Numbered from the stretch's first letter, positions 1 to 7,900 are shown. The stretch: DNA of 13,275 nucleotides from Acanthaster planci (GCF_001949145.1 NW_019091448.1:593977-607251), one strand, 5' to 3'. The notes: generated by a model from the letters alone, not told the origin. Program-made: numbers and translations.

Positions 1-1098
1 AGTCTTGCTGGTAGCTGAGATTCAGGTAGTGAAGCACGCTGAAATGAAGAAGTCACAGGTGTCGTCACTACAGTAGTGGTAGATACGGTTGGGTAACCCT
101 TACTGCGAGTGGCAGGTAACTTGGCATGGGCCTCATTGGGTGTGGGTTGTGCCCTTTGTTCTGCAGACACAATGGAGAAATCTGGTCGAGATTGCGGGGG
201 TTGAGGTATGAATGGTGACGGAGGGTGGAATGTCAGCATGTGGAATGGCTGCCCAACAACTGGTGGTGCACTATGGATTGGTGGTGCAGGATTCAGAGCT
301 TCACCTGGTGATGGAAACATACCACCCAGGGGAGAAGAGGCTATGGCCGATGTAGCTGGTAACTGAGATTCAGGCATGCGGAGGTGAAAAGATCACAGAT
401 GTGTTAGCTACAGAGGTGGTAAATGTCATTGGGTGACTTTCACTGCGTATGGCAGGTGACTTGGCATGGGCCTCGTTGGGTGTGGATTGTGCCTTTTCTT
501 CTGGGGACACAGTGGAAACCTCTGGTTGAAGTGTCTGTGGCTGAGGCAAGGTGTCACTTGACTGCTGCAAAGTTTCCCCGGTCATGGATGTAATAAGTTG
601 GGCTTTCTGTAGCTCATGCTTGGCTTCTCTCAGTCGTCTTCTCTTGGAGAGCTGTGTATTCAGCTGTTCTCGCCAGCGCTGGGCCTCTCTTTCAATTTTC
701 TCCGCTCGTCTTCTAGCTGCAAGTACCTCTTCTTCAGCAGCTATCCATGCCTCATATGCAGCATCATAAAGTCTCCTCAACTCATCGTCAAGTTGGCTCT
801 ATTCCTCAAGCTGACATTTCATCTCCTCCAGATGTTGTCTTTTCTTCTGTTCTTCCAGCCTGGCTTCCTGAGCACTGCTCAGTGTAGTTGACAAATGGTG
901 ACTTGACGCTATAGAGCCTTTATCTGAGCAGGAATCCAATTTGCGCTCATTCTTGTCAACTCTGGACTTGGACTGGATATTGTAGCTGACAACAAAGTCA
1001 TCAAGATGCCCCGGAATCCTTCTTTCCCTTCTGGGACGGACATCATATGTTGATGCCGTCTCTTGCAGTTCTTTGTTTCCTTGCTCTAGATCATCCAT
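1..1098 (-). pseudogene. gag: N-terminal gag of a BEL/Pao-like LTR retrotransposon, broken and cut by the window edge
   Basis: The reading frame opens at the ATG at 1098, 17 bases after the primer-binding site. The first 99 residues hold a basic motif RPRRERRIPGHLDDF (about residues 21-35) and then the start of a highly charged coiled coil rich in E, K, R and Q. A TAG at 799-801 interrupts the frame. The coiled coil continues in the same frame to about 600 and passes into a Pro/Ser/Thr-rich linker until a TGA at 370. A one-base loss near 372 shifts the frame; the next frame is open from 375 to the window edge (about 125 codons, again Pro/Ser/Thr-rich). Known: many BEL/Pao gags begin with a coiled coil and a basic 'P.HL.D' motif. 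Inferred: this is the structural polyprotein, inactivated by one stop and one frameshift. No capsid core or zinc knuckle is visible because the element continues left of position 1. Another LTR family is possible. Confidence 0.6.
7..555. repeat. Imperfect tandem duplication (about 345 bp) in the gag linker
   Basis: The stretch from about 7 to 215 is repeated, diverged, at about 355 to 555. Anchor words are GCTGGTARCTGAGATTCAGG (7-26 and 355-374) and TTGGCATGGGCCTC (121 and 461), giving offsets of 348 and 340. On the minus strand both copies encode the Pro/Ser/Thr-rich linker, with PESQLPA and TPNEAHAK recurring. The unit probably arose by tandem duplication within gag; more units may lie left of the window. 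Confidence 0.75.
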
Positions 1099-1115
1099 AG
1101 GTCGCTGTGTGAGTG

Positions 1116-1132
1116 TCCGGCTCAAAGAACCA
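1116..1132 (-). other. Primer-binding site, tRNA-Tyr type
   Basis: Read on the minus strand the site is TGGTTCTTTGAGCCGGA. It matches the complement of the 3' end of animal tRNA-Tyr (TGGTCCTTCGAGCCGGA) at 15 of 17 positions. Both differences are C-to-T, one of them in a CpG. It starts immediately after a CA that ends the putative LTR and lies 17 bases before the gag ATG, which is the expected order LTR, PBS, gag. The tRNA comparison is from memory of the gene family. Confidence 0.65.
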
Positions 1133-1621
1133 TGTGAAGAAGTGACAAGATTCACTTGGAAAAGGAGGCGTGGCTCAAAAGGGTAACACAACAACTCTAT
1201 GGCAGCGATTAATCTGATGAGCAGGATGGTTTAATGAAGAAACTGTCTGTTTATTATACCCAGATAATTAGAAACAGGGGGTAGTGACTTGCAATTGGCC
1301 AGGATACCATAGCAGTCTTGGGGAAACTGTGATTTGTGAACGGAATGGTGGAGCTGAAACCAGTGGTGAAGTCTTGGAAATATATGGAACAGGAAACCGT
1401 GGTGACTGGGGAATAAACAGAAATAAATACTAATAAATTCACTGGAATGCACGTTCATGTGCCCACTAGATGACAACATAATTGTACATGTAACGTTGCA
1501 ACAATTGTCCCCAATTAAGGCTAAGATTTGTACTCTAAACTCCTCTATTTTACATACTGACACAAGAATCACTATATGATCTTATACTATAAACACTAAA
1601 GAACATATGGCTGTACTCACA
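1133..1621 (-). mobile_element. Putative 5' LTR of the BEL/Pao-like element (489 bp)
   Basis: The inner edge is fixed by the adjacent primer-binding site: the LTR ends in CA directly before TGG. The outer edge is proposed at 1621 because the element then starts TGTGA on the minus strand and ends TCACA, a 5-bp inverted terminal repeat. Inside, a minus-strand AATAAA (1250-1255) is placed as a polyadenylation signal would be, with about 115 bases after it as R/U5. The flanking bases 1622-1626 (ATTGT) would be the target-site copy. The partner LTR lies outside the window, so the outer boundary is less certain than the inner one. No convincing ORF was found here on either strand. Confidence 0.5.
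1250..1255 (-). promoter_or_regulatory. AATAAA polyadenylation signal in the LTR
   Basis: A canonical AATAAA lies on the minus strand within GGGTATAATAAACAG. It is in the right part of the putative LTR to define the end of R. Inferred from position and sequence only. Confidence 0.4.
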
Positions 1622-1687
1622 ATTGTCAGTAACGCACGGTAAGGGCAAATTTGGAGGTATTCTGATTGGAAATGTGCTTGGTAAACC

Positions 1688-1717
1688 TGGTAAAATGTAC
1701 GGTGGTAAAATGTACGA
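1688..1717. repeat. Two tandem 15-bp units
   Basis: TGGTAAAATGTACGG is followed directly by TGGTAAAATGTACGA. Read on the plus strand they encode GKMYG and GKMYD. The surrounding sequence (1622-1741) shows no recognised gene. Confidence 0.7.
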
Positions 1718-1741
1718 TGCGAGAATGAGCAAACTACTGAG

Positions 1742-1930
1742 GGCACCCTACCAACTATTGCGCAGTCAGTAGACAGTGAGGGACTTTCTTACAGGGAGGT
1801 TATTGATGATGTTACAAAGACACCTGTTTTGTGATCGCAGTTTGCATTTGCTGGATCGGCAAATGGAGAAGTGGTTGAGCTAATACCCCGTGAAGTGCAC
1901 GCTTTGCAACAGCAGTGCATTCTCAATTAT
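1742..1930 (+). pseudogene. Exon-like coding fragment of unknown gene
   Basis: One plus-strand frame reads as protein-like sequence of about 63 codons, including SYREVIDDVTKTP and NGEVVELIPREVHALQQQ. It contains one TGA (1832-1834) and ends directly before GTGAGT (1931-1936), a good splice-donor consensus. I do not recognise the family. It may be a decayed host exon, or a fragment of a mobile-element gene. The upstream stretch 1640-1740 is open in a different frame (GGILIGNVLGKPGKMYGG), so a frameshift between the two is possible. Chance cannot be excluded for a stretch this short. Confidence 0.25.
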
Positions 1931-1936
1931 GTGAGT

Positions 1937-2376
1937 ATTGTCCAACATACACTGGGCTTTGTCCATTGCATTTATGTTTCTATTGCATTTATGCACACAT
2001 GAGTAGCATTACAATTTGGGAAACTGAGGGTGCCATAAACGATGCTACATCTGTCATCAAGGGCAATGACAACACATGAATGCAGGACACTTGCAGGATG
2101 GAAGAACTCACATCTGTACATGGCACAGTCCAGTCGAGTGGACAGAGAGGGTGGACTGTGTTGGGCGTGCTGGTCACTTATGGCAGTGTGTGCCTAAACA
2201 ACATGGTCTATCTTCCCCCATCCGTTTTCAGAATAGATCCTAGTCAGTACAACTCAGTTGCCAGTCACTTGTCTGATCCAACTTCCACCCCCCCCCGACT
2301 GAAGCACCCAAAGTTACTGCCCTGTCACGGTTGTTTCCCCCATCATCAGGTGCTACACCTAGGTTCCTGATGCGTT
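1937..2376. other. No recognised gene; short open frames only
   Basis: This stretch holds a plus-strand open frame at 2080-2370 without similarity that I recognise, and a run of nine to ten C at about 2287-2296. It could be the diverged upstream part of the LINE fragment that ends at 2668, but no reverse-transcriptase motif is visible. Confidence 0.4.
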
Positions 2377-2668
2377 ATGCATTTTGGCCAACAGGAAGGA
2401 AAACAGATAGCTTCATCTGGTGGCTTAAATACTGATGTTGCCATATGTCTATGCAGATCACAGATGATACAGCAGCATGGAGGTGAGCATGATGGCTTGA
2501 GGTCAGCTGAAAATGCCACAAACATATCCCTGACTGACAAGAGATCCAGACGAAAGGGGAGAGGAGGTTTATCTCGGGTATTGTCATCCTTTACCTGTAC
2601 TCACTGTGGTAGACAGCCACTCCAGAGTGGGCCTGTGCAGCCACACTAGGAAGTGTGACAGTTATTGA
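2377..2668 (+). pseudogene. C-terminal end of a decayed non-LTR retrotransposon ORF2
   Basis: The last part encodes a cysteine/histidine finger typical of the C-terminus of many animal LINE ORF2 proteins, of the form C-x2-C-GR-...-C-x-SR-x-GL-x2-H-x-R-x-C. Here FTCTHCGRQ (about 2590-2616) is in one frame, and HSRVGLCSHTRKCDSY followed by TGA (2618-2668) is in the next, so one base has been lost near 2616-2617. Upstream, KRSRRKGRGG resembles the basic linker that precedes this finger. The reverse transcriptase itself is absent, which is unusual for a simple 5' truncation unless the upstream part is heavily diverged. The LINE clade cannot be assigned from this. Confidence 0.5.
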
Positions 2669-2904
2669 TTGACCTGCTGACGCAAAAGATAGCCTTTTCA
2701 GTGTGCTACACCATCAGTCATTACATCAGTGATGCCGCACATCCAGATTAAAGAATGTTGCTGACCTTGATTAAAATACTTGTTTCAATAGCTGCTATAT
2801 CTTCAACAATGATGGCAATGCCCTATTGTAGGAGTGGCCTCTCAATGGTAATGTTTATTCCTGAATTCTTGGTCATTCATCATTGGTCCCTTTTCAAATC
2901 TGAA

Positions 2905-3518
2905 GTTACAGCTGCAATTTGATTCCTGCAAAAATTTTGCTGACAACCCTCTCACGTTCACTAAGGAGCTATGCTTTTGGCAGTATTTGCTTCAGAGTCT
3001 ATGTACAGGTCACAAGTTACAGCATTGTTGATATCATAAATGTAATAATAGTAGCCAATGGTAGAATTAGTTGAAACAGAGCTGGTAATGGTTGATGGAA
3101 CTACAGGATGACAGGTTTTCCATATAACAGAGGTGGCCGGGAAAATCTTTGAGCTTTGGCATCTAGGCAATCTTGTATGATGAACATATTCAATGCTGAA
3201 AAGACACAGAGGTGTTAGGGTCTGCCAGATAGCGAGCAAAGACAAGACTGGGCACTGGTTGAAGAATTGAAGAGCATGAAGACTGGCCTGCTGGAGTGAA
3301 ATCAAATGCTATCCTAGACTTCTTCATGTGACGCAAGTCAAGAGTGGATAGTGACGAGCAACACCCTGCAGATGCCAAAATGACCAACATGACCAACTTT
3401 AGCATGAGAAGCTTCAAACTGAGTTTCCCATTCGTAGGAAGTGAGCCAAGGTAACACAGAACTTTCCCTAAAACCCTAAGTAAATAAACATATAGGTTTA
3501 AGCGGTTGAATGTTGAAC
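2905..3518. repeat. Duplicated locus, copy X (614 bp, short form)
   Basis: This segment ends at the N at 3519 and is nearly identical to 3520-3699 plus 4623-5060. The only large difference is a 927-bp segment present in the second copy. Both copies start at GTTACAGCTGC and end at GGTTGAATGTTGAA next to an N. Differences are scattered single substitutions, a few percent by eye. This is best read as two haplotypes placed one after the other by the assembler. Confidence 0.85.
3190..3405 (-). pseudogene. TGF-beta-precursor-like N-terminal fragment, copy X
   Basis: From the Met codon at 3405 the frame encodes a short hydrophobic leader (MLKLVMLVILASAGCC) followed by SLSTLDLRHMKKSRI. Known: TGF-beta family precursors begin with a signal peptide and then LSTC-TLD-...-KKKR(V/I)EAIRGQIL. 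The match covers about 15 residues and stops abruptly after RI, where the expected EAIRGQIL helix is missing. No splice donor (GT) sits at the break. The frame runs to a stop at 3190 without further similarity. I infer a truncated or rearranged gene fragment. Chance similarity is a real alternative because the matched stretch is short. Confidence 0.3.
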
Positions 3519-3519
3519 N
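3519..3519. other. Single N, contig join
   Basis: The N is followed by sequence that restarts at the same point as 2905, so it marks a join between overlapping contigs, not a true one-base gap. Confidence 0.8.
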
Positions 3520-3575
3520 GTTACAGCTGCAATTTGATTCCTGCAAAAATTTTGCTGACAACCCTCTCACGTTCA

Positions 3576-3860
3576 CTAGGGAGCTATGCTTTCGGCAGTA
3601 TTTGCTTCAGAGTCTATGTACAGGTCACAAGTTACAGCATTGTTGATATCATAAATGTAATAATAGTAGCCAAAGGTAGAATTAGTTGAAACAAAGCTGC
3701 TAAAGAGAAAATTTGTCCCATTACCCCTACAAACTTCACCAAATTTGATGAAGGCCTTATCAACCTCCACGCATATCTCCAGATTGCCCTTTTCAATAAC
3801 CAAAGAGCTTCTGCCGATCTCACAGTACGCATGGAAAATAAGGGTGGTAACAAGGACCAC
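3576..3860 (-). other. Open frame with tyrosine-rich motif, unknown
   Basis: A 94-codon minus-strand frame ends STNSTFGYYYYIYDINNAV and then about 20 more residues to the stop. The last 40 or so residues are also present in copy X (stop at 2961), while the first half lies in the 927-bp segment that X lacks. NST is a possible N-glycosylation site. I recognise no family; it may be a chance frame or a decayed exon next to the TGF-beta-like fragment. Confidence 0.2.
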
Positions 3861-4622
3861 AGGAGCTATGTTAGTTTAAAGCTGATTCTGCACATTCTCT
3901 TCAATCTTAATTTCTGACACATAAATATTTTCTTCCTTTTTTCTTCTCAAGGGATGATGAATTTGATGATCTGACAGCTAATAAATTTAGTGTCCGGCTG
4001 AAAATTATATAATTGGAATTATATGAGGCCATGCAGAGAGGCCATGCACAAAATGTATTATTGTCACTAGTATTACAGTTTGAAACCACCTGTTGAAGAA
4101 ATTGTTCATTCCTTCATTCATAAAATGCAAATTAGCCTTAGCATGCAGGGTATAAGCTCCTAAGGAACCACTGGAGCATGTCTTTTTGTAGATCTACCGG
4201 TAAGATGCCTACATGTACATGTATGTCCTATCTGAGGAATCAAGATGGGTGAGAGGCTCAAAAGAACTGAAGCATCGAGGAAGAGAGGTCTCCACTCCTC
4301 GACTTCATACAAGTCCAATTATATTGCATGTAAGACCTTTACATAATTAGACATTATATTTCGTCCTCAATGTCAAGACTCACCATGTATATTTCACAGC
4401 TAAACCGAAGACAGGACAGGTTATCCATGCTCCTCTGAACATGGGTCATTTTCTTTGCAAGATTTGGCAAAAGTATTCAATGACAATCAGTCTGCCGACA
4501 AAAAAAATCTGAATTGTAGAGACCTTTACTCTCGCTGCTGTCGAAGTAAAAGCTGCACAAGTGGAGTATGCCCTATGATGTTAGACATCAATGCCAGCAG
4601 ATGTCATCACAATTTTCAGCCT
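3700..4622. other. Segment present only in copy Y; no recognised gene
   Basis: This AT-rich stretch has scattered short open frames and no motif I can name. It includes a 13-bp tandem pair GAGGCCATGCAGA / GAGGCCATGCACA at about 4025-4050, a short palindromic AT stretch AATTATATAATT near 4002-4015, and alternating ACATGTACATGTATG near 4210. It has no terminal inverted repeats or target-site duplication, so I do not call it a transposon. Confidence 0.45.
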
Positions 4623-4732
4623 GCTGGTAATGGTTGATGGAACTACAGGATGACAGGGTTTTCCGTATAACAGAGGTGGCCGGGAAAATCTTTGAGCTTT
4701 GGCATCTAGGCAATCCTGTATGATGAACATAT

Positions 4733-4948
4733 TCAATGCTGAAAAGACACAAAGGTGTTTGGGTCTGCCAGATAGCGAGCAAAGACAAGACTGGGCACTG
4801 GTTGAAGAACTGAAGAGCATGAAGACTGGCCTGCTGGAGTGAAATCAAATGCTATCCTAGACTTCTTCATGTGACGCAAGTCAAGAGTGGATAGTGATGG
4901 GCAACACCCTGCAGATACCAAAGTGACCAACGTGACCAACTTTAGCAT
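4733..4948 (-). pseudogene. TGF-beta-precursor-like N-terminal fragment, copy Y
   Basis: This is the second copy of the fragment at 3190-3405, with the leader MLKLVTLVTLVSAGCC and SLSTLDLRHMKKSRI. All leader differences from copy X (V to T, I to T, A to V) are compatible with a signal peptide. The frame is open from 5014 (no ATG there) through the Met at 4948 to a stop at 4733. That both copies keep the frame open could reflect recent common origin as much as selection. It has the same limits of identification as copy X. Confidence 0.3.
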
Positions 4949-5060
4949 GAGAAGCTTCAAACTGAGTTTCCCATTCGAAGGAAGTGAGCCAAGGTAACAC
5001 AGAACTTTCCCCAAACCCTAAGTAAATAAACATGTAGGTTTAAGCGGTTGAATGTTGAAG

Positions 5061-5061
5061 N
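5061..5061. other. Single N, contig join
   Basis: Copy Y ends here at the same sequence where copy X ends at 3518. The downstream sequence, from 5062, is new. Confidence 0.75.
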
Positions 5062-5144
5062 ATGCCTTTAAAAAATCTAAAGGATGGATGTTGGCCAAGA
5101 AAGACACCATCTACATGAACATGGGCCGATAAAATAGCTGACCT

Positions 5145-6173
5145 TTAAACACTGATGGTCCTTAGTCTGTTTTCTGGCAAAGTTTGAAGAAACTCTAGTC
5201 GGCCTCCATCTGTCTGTGCTGACCATGGATGATGATCCTTATTGTTGTTGTCTGCCCTGCTGGTACAGCACCACCTGTGGCTGAGTGGACTGGCCAATGC
5301 ATGAAGGGCAGTCTCTGTCACACGGGTCGCACTGGTGGACTGTCTCTTGTGCTGTCTGAGCTGCAGTGTTCTTTTCTGCAGCATTCTTTTCTGCGGGTAT
5401 GTTTGTCTTTGGCTGCTCTAAACAGGCTTCTTGTTCTAACTTCAGATGCTTGGTCAGGGTACTTCTCCACCTGAAGCGGTCGGCTGCGAGGTTCTCTGAG
5501 CACTCTGCATCAATCTCAAGAGCCTTCATGTCCTTCTTGCAGGCATCTCTAAAGTGCAGCTGGAGCAAGCCTGTGTTTCATTTGCCAGTCGCTAGTTCTC
5601 TGTACAGGATTTCCTTGGGGACTCAGCCATCATCCATATGATGGACGTGGCCTAGACGGCAAAGCCTGCACTGCCAAAGTAGAGTGTACATGGTTGGGAG
5701 GCCGGCACAAAACAGTACAAATTCAGTGTTGGGCACTTTGTCCTTCCACGATTTGCCCAGGATGCGGTAGATACACCTCAAGTGGAAGGTGTTCAGTCTC
5801 TTTTCCTACTTGACATTGTCGTCCATGTCTCATTCCCATAAAGCAGTGTGTTAATGACGCAGACGATGTACACTGCCATCTTGGTCTTAGTAGAGAGTTT
5901 GGAATTCCCCCACACTCGTGTGGTGAGGTGAGCAAGTGTTGCTCCTGCCTATGTAATCCTTTTGCCCACCTCCTTGTCCAGGGAGAGGCTGCTCCTTATG
6001 GTGGACCCAAAGTACCTGAACTGGTTCACAACTTCCAGCTCATAATTGTTGATGGTGATGGCTGGTAGCACTTTTACTCCCTGTACCAGGACATTTGTAC
6101 TGTCCCCTTTAATTTTCATCCAAATGTTTGTTGTCCCAAGAAGAAATACCTCTTCATCCCCAGTGGTGAACAA
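5145..6173 (-). pseudogene. 3' part of a degraded LINE: C-terminal reverse-transcriptase/ORF2 region
   Basis: Read on the minus strand from about 6130, successive frames spell the region that follows the RT catalytic core in a common animal LINE ORF2 group. The recognisable blocks are AITINNYELEVVNQFRYFGSTI and LDKEVGKRIT (6080-5949), then NTLLYGNETWTT and KSWKDKVPNTE (about 5850-5735), then LCRLGHVHHMDDG (about 5660-5630), then HFRDACKKDMKALEIDAE and LAADRFRWRSTLTKHLK (5560-5445). Near the end CDPCDRDCPSCIG (about 5330-5290) is a worn form of the terminal C-x2-C-RDC-xSRIGL finger. At least two frameshifts and several stops are present. The endonuclease and the RT core (YxDD) are missing, so the copy is 5'-truncated near 6175, as LINEs usually are. 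It cannot be active. Clade not assigned. Confidence 0.75.
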
Positions 6174-6174
6174 C

Positions 6175-6775
6175 TTCAGTCACCCTACTGGGTCCACAAC
6201 TCATGGCTCCTGACAGTGAGGTTGTTTGCTCTTACCTTTGCTTGTTGGAATTGTAATGAAATTTCATCAAGGATGGAAAGTAGCAAAGTTTTATTATATT
6301 AAAGGTTATTGACTTGAGTTGAATTGAGTTTTATACGTGACTTTGAGGCTGCAACTCTCAATAATCGTGTTTAACTATCTTTACTTTCGAGGTTTTAGAA
6401 AATGAGGTTTTAGAAATGTCATCTATCCAGTGTGTGTGTCTTCGCAAATTATTTGTCCCTTATAGTCTTCCCATGAATTGCTATAATATGCTATATCTGA
6501 TACATACATGGCAATTTCCAATCAATTCCAGGAACTCCCTCTCCACTTTAAACTACACTATTTAATAACAAGTACATTATATATCCTTGAAACATGCTGA
6601 GTAAGGCAATAAACCACCTTTTTCCAAAATATTGTTCTTCCTGGATACAGTTGTAAAGACAAAGTAGAGCTCATCTGTCAGTTGGCCAACAGAACAGAGG
6701 GCTTTTTTGCATGCCTTTGTTAATTTGAACAACCAATCTACTGCACAAATCTGACAATTAATTCATCATGACCAT
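6175..6775. other. No recognised gene
   Basis: AT-rich DNA with stops in all frames. I saw no coding, RNA-gene or mobile-element signal here. Confidence 0.5.
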
Positions 6776-7080
6776 TTGGGTTCAAGGTTTCAACCCAATC
6801 AGGCATGCACCACAGGAAATAACTTGTTTTAAATGTCATATAATTTAACTCCTTATTTGATGTCATCATCATATCAGGTAAATTTTTGTCTAAAACACTT
6901 CTTTTCCTAGGTATCTGCAAAGTTTCAAATTGATGGGATGTGTACTCCAGGAGATAAAGTTTTAAACAGAGGACCTTCAATGCCACGTGACTCATCGGCT
7001 GATGATACTGTCATCACCTGAGGTCAATCTACATTTATAAGCCTTCCCTTCCGAACTATCTGCAAGGTTTCAACCCAGTC
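6776..7080. repeat. Diverged tandem repeat, about 140-bp period (two units plus a partial third)
   Basis: The phrase TGCAARGTTTCAA recurs at about 6783, 6918 and 7063 (spacing 135 and 145). Other blocks recur in the same order: a GGAAATAACTTGTTTTAAA / GGAGATAAAGTTTTAAAC pair after it, a GATGTCATCATCAT / GATGATACTGTCATCA pair, and CTTCTTTTCCTAGGTATCTG / CCTTCCCTTCCGAACTATCTG just before the next unit. The third unit is cut off by the simple repeat at 7087. This is probably an old minisatellite or part of a repeat family. Confidence 0.55.
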
Positions 7081-7086
7081 AGATGT

Positions 7087-7112
7087 ATACAATACAAAAT
7101 ACAATACAAAAC
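7087..7112. repeat. Simple repeat of the ATACAA type
   Basis: ATACAATACAAAATACAATA and a few more bases form a short, slightly irregular run. Such runs often mark the 3' tail of a non-LTR element, but no element body was recognised beside it. Confidence 0.6.
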
Positions 7113-7153
7113 ATTATTGTTATCGCGGAAAAAGCACAGATTAGAGATTTTAA

Positions 7154-7440
7154 ACATTTGTCCCTTTTCGGGTTCCATACATTGTGATCTGCTCCCAGCA
7201 CCACGTGCTCGACATTTTGCCAGGTCCTGAGTACATGCCCTATGCACTGTGCACTGCCTGCCACACGTTACAGGCAGATACTGTGTCCATGCACCCAGCA
7301 GCCAATGCACAGTATGCGAAAGAGATTTTCAAGCTCACAAATATTGTAAAGGGGTTTTCGTCCTCTCCGCTTCATCTGTGTGAAGAAGTACACCACTATG
7401 CACTTCATGCAGTTGACATCAATGTTTTAGCTATCATATT
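7154..7440 (+). other. Open frame of about 95 codons cut by the Gypsy LTR
   Basis: The frame is open from just after a TAA at 7151 to the LTR edge, and a stop follows within the first bases of the LTR. It reads PFRVPYIVICSQHHVLD, PEYMPYALCTACHTLQAD, then ANAQYAKEIFKLTNIV and HLCEEVHHYALHAVDINV. It has no in-frame ATG near its start and no family that I recognise. It may be the end of a host or transposon exon disrupted by the insertion, or a chance frame. Confidence 0.2.
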
Positions 7441-7789
7441 GTGACATAAGAAAATGCACGACAAGGATGGTGTACATTTACTGGTCTGGTTCTTTTACTG
7501 GTGCTGCTGCATTGCGGGAAAAGAAGATTCCCAGCCTTGGCTATCTCAAACTTCTGAAGAACTTGATGCTAGATGTAGTTATTTAGCAGGGTGAATACTT
7601 AGTGTTTACTGGCTGAAGACTCAGTGTACAATGAAACAAAGGACAATGTGCTACACAGGTGCCTAGAAGGGGTCACTAAATGAACTCACAAGGTCCTAGA
7701 GGGGGTCTCAGAATGGACTCACAAAACAGCTGACTTGGCACAGCCAACTGAGGGCGCTAGGCAAATAACATAAAAAGTGACCTGTCACA
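7440..7789 (-). mobile_element. 3' LTR of the Gypsy element (350 bp)
   Basis: It is bounded by a perfect 7-bp inverted terminal repeat: TGTGACA at 7440-7446 and TGTCACA at 7783-7789. The inner end directly follows a polypurine tract. No AATAAA is seen on the minus strand; AGTAAA variants occur at about 7490-7510. No clear TATA box was identified. The U3 part carries a tandem repeat (7657-7723). Confidence 0.85.
7657..7723. repeat. Tandem repeat of 33-34 bp in U3 of the LTR
   Basis: Two adjacent units, 7657-7690 and 7691-7723, share AGGT-CCTAGA, GGGGTC and GACTCACA with about six differences. Repeats of this kind in U3 often act as enhancer elements in LTR elements; that role is inferred. Confidence 0.7.
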
Positions 7790-7803
7790 TTCTCCCCTGC
7801 TTT
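7790..7803 (-). other. Polypurine tract (plus-strand primer site)
   Basis: Read on the minus strand it is AAAGCAGGGGAGAA directly before the LTR start TGTGACA. The final nine bases are all purine. Position and composition are those of the RNase-H-resistant primer for plus-strand synthesis in Gypsy elements. Between it and the pol stop (7901) lies about 100 bp of AT-rich leader without a gene. Confidence 0.8.
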
Positions 7804-7900
7804 ACAGGTTGGCGTCCCGACAACCAGGCCATCTAATACAACTAAAAATAAAAGAAGTTAGTTAATGCTAGTTACATACACATATATACAAGTAATGTCC

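Larger units (their letters stand above)
3520..5060. repeat. Duplicated locus, copy Y (1541 bp, long form)
   Basis: Copy Y aligns end to end with copy X (2905-3518) except for an extra 927 bp between 3699 and 4623. Both sides of that extra segment carry GCTG (3696-3699 and 4623-4626), while copy X has a single GCTG at 3081-3084. This fits a microhomology-mediated deletion in X, or less likely an insertion in Y. Copy Y is bounded by N on both sides (3519 and 5061). Confidence 0.85.

Noticed and set aside
551-891. Plus-strand open frames opposite gag
   Set aside because: They are antisense to the coiled-coil gag, are leucine/serine-rich as expected for the complement of E/K/R codons, and match no family.
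1231-1732. Minus-strand open frames inside the putative LTR
   Set aside because: They overlap in several frames, have no recognisable domains and lie in sequence explained as an LTR.
3190-3576. A 128-codon frame that crosses the N at 3519
   Set aside because: The N is a contig join between duplicated sequence, so a protein across it is an assembly product. Only the part from 3405 downward is considered.
3700-4622. 927-bp segment as a transposon insertion
   Set aside because: It has no terminal inverted repeats, target-site duplication or transposase. The single GCTG at the short form fits a microhomology deletion better.
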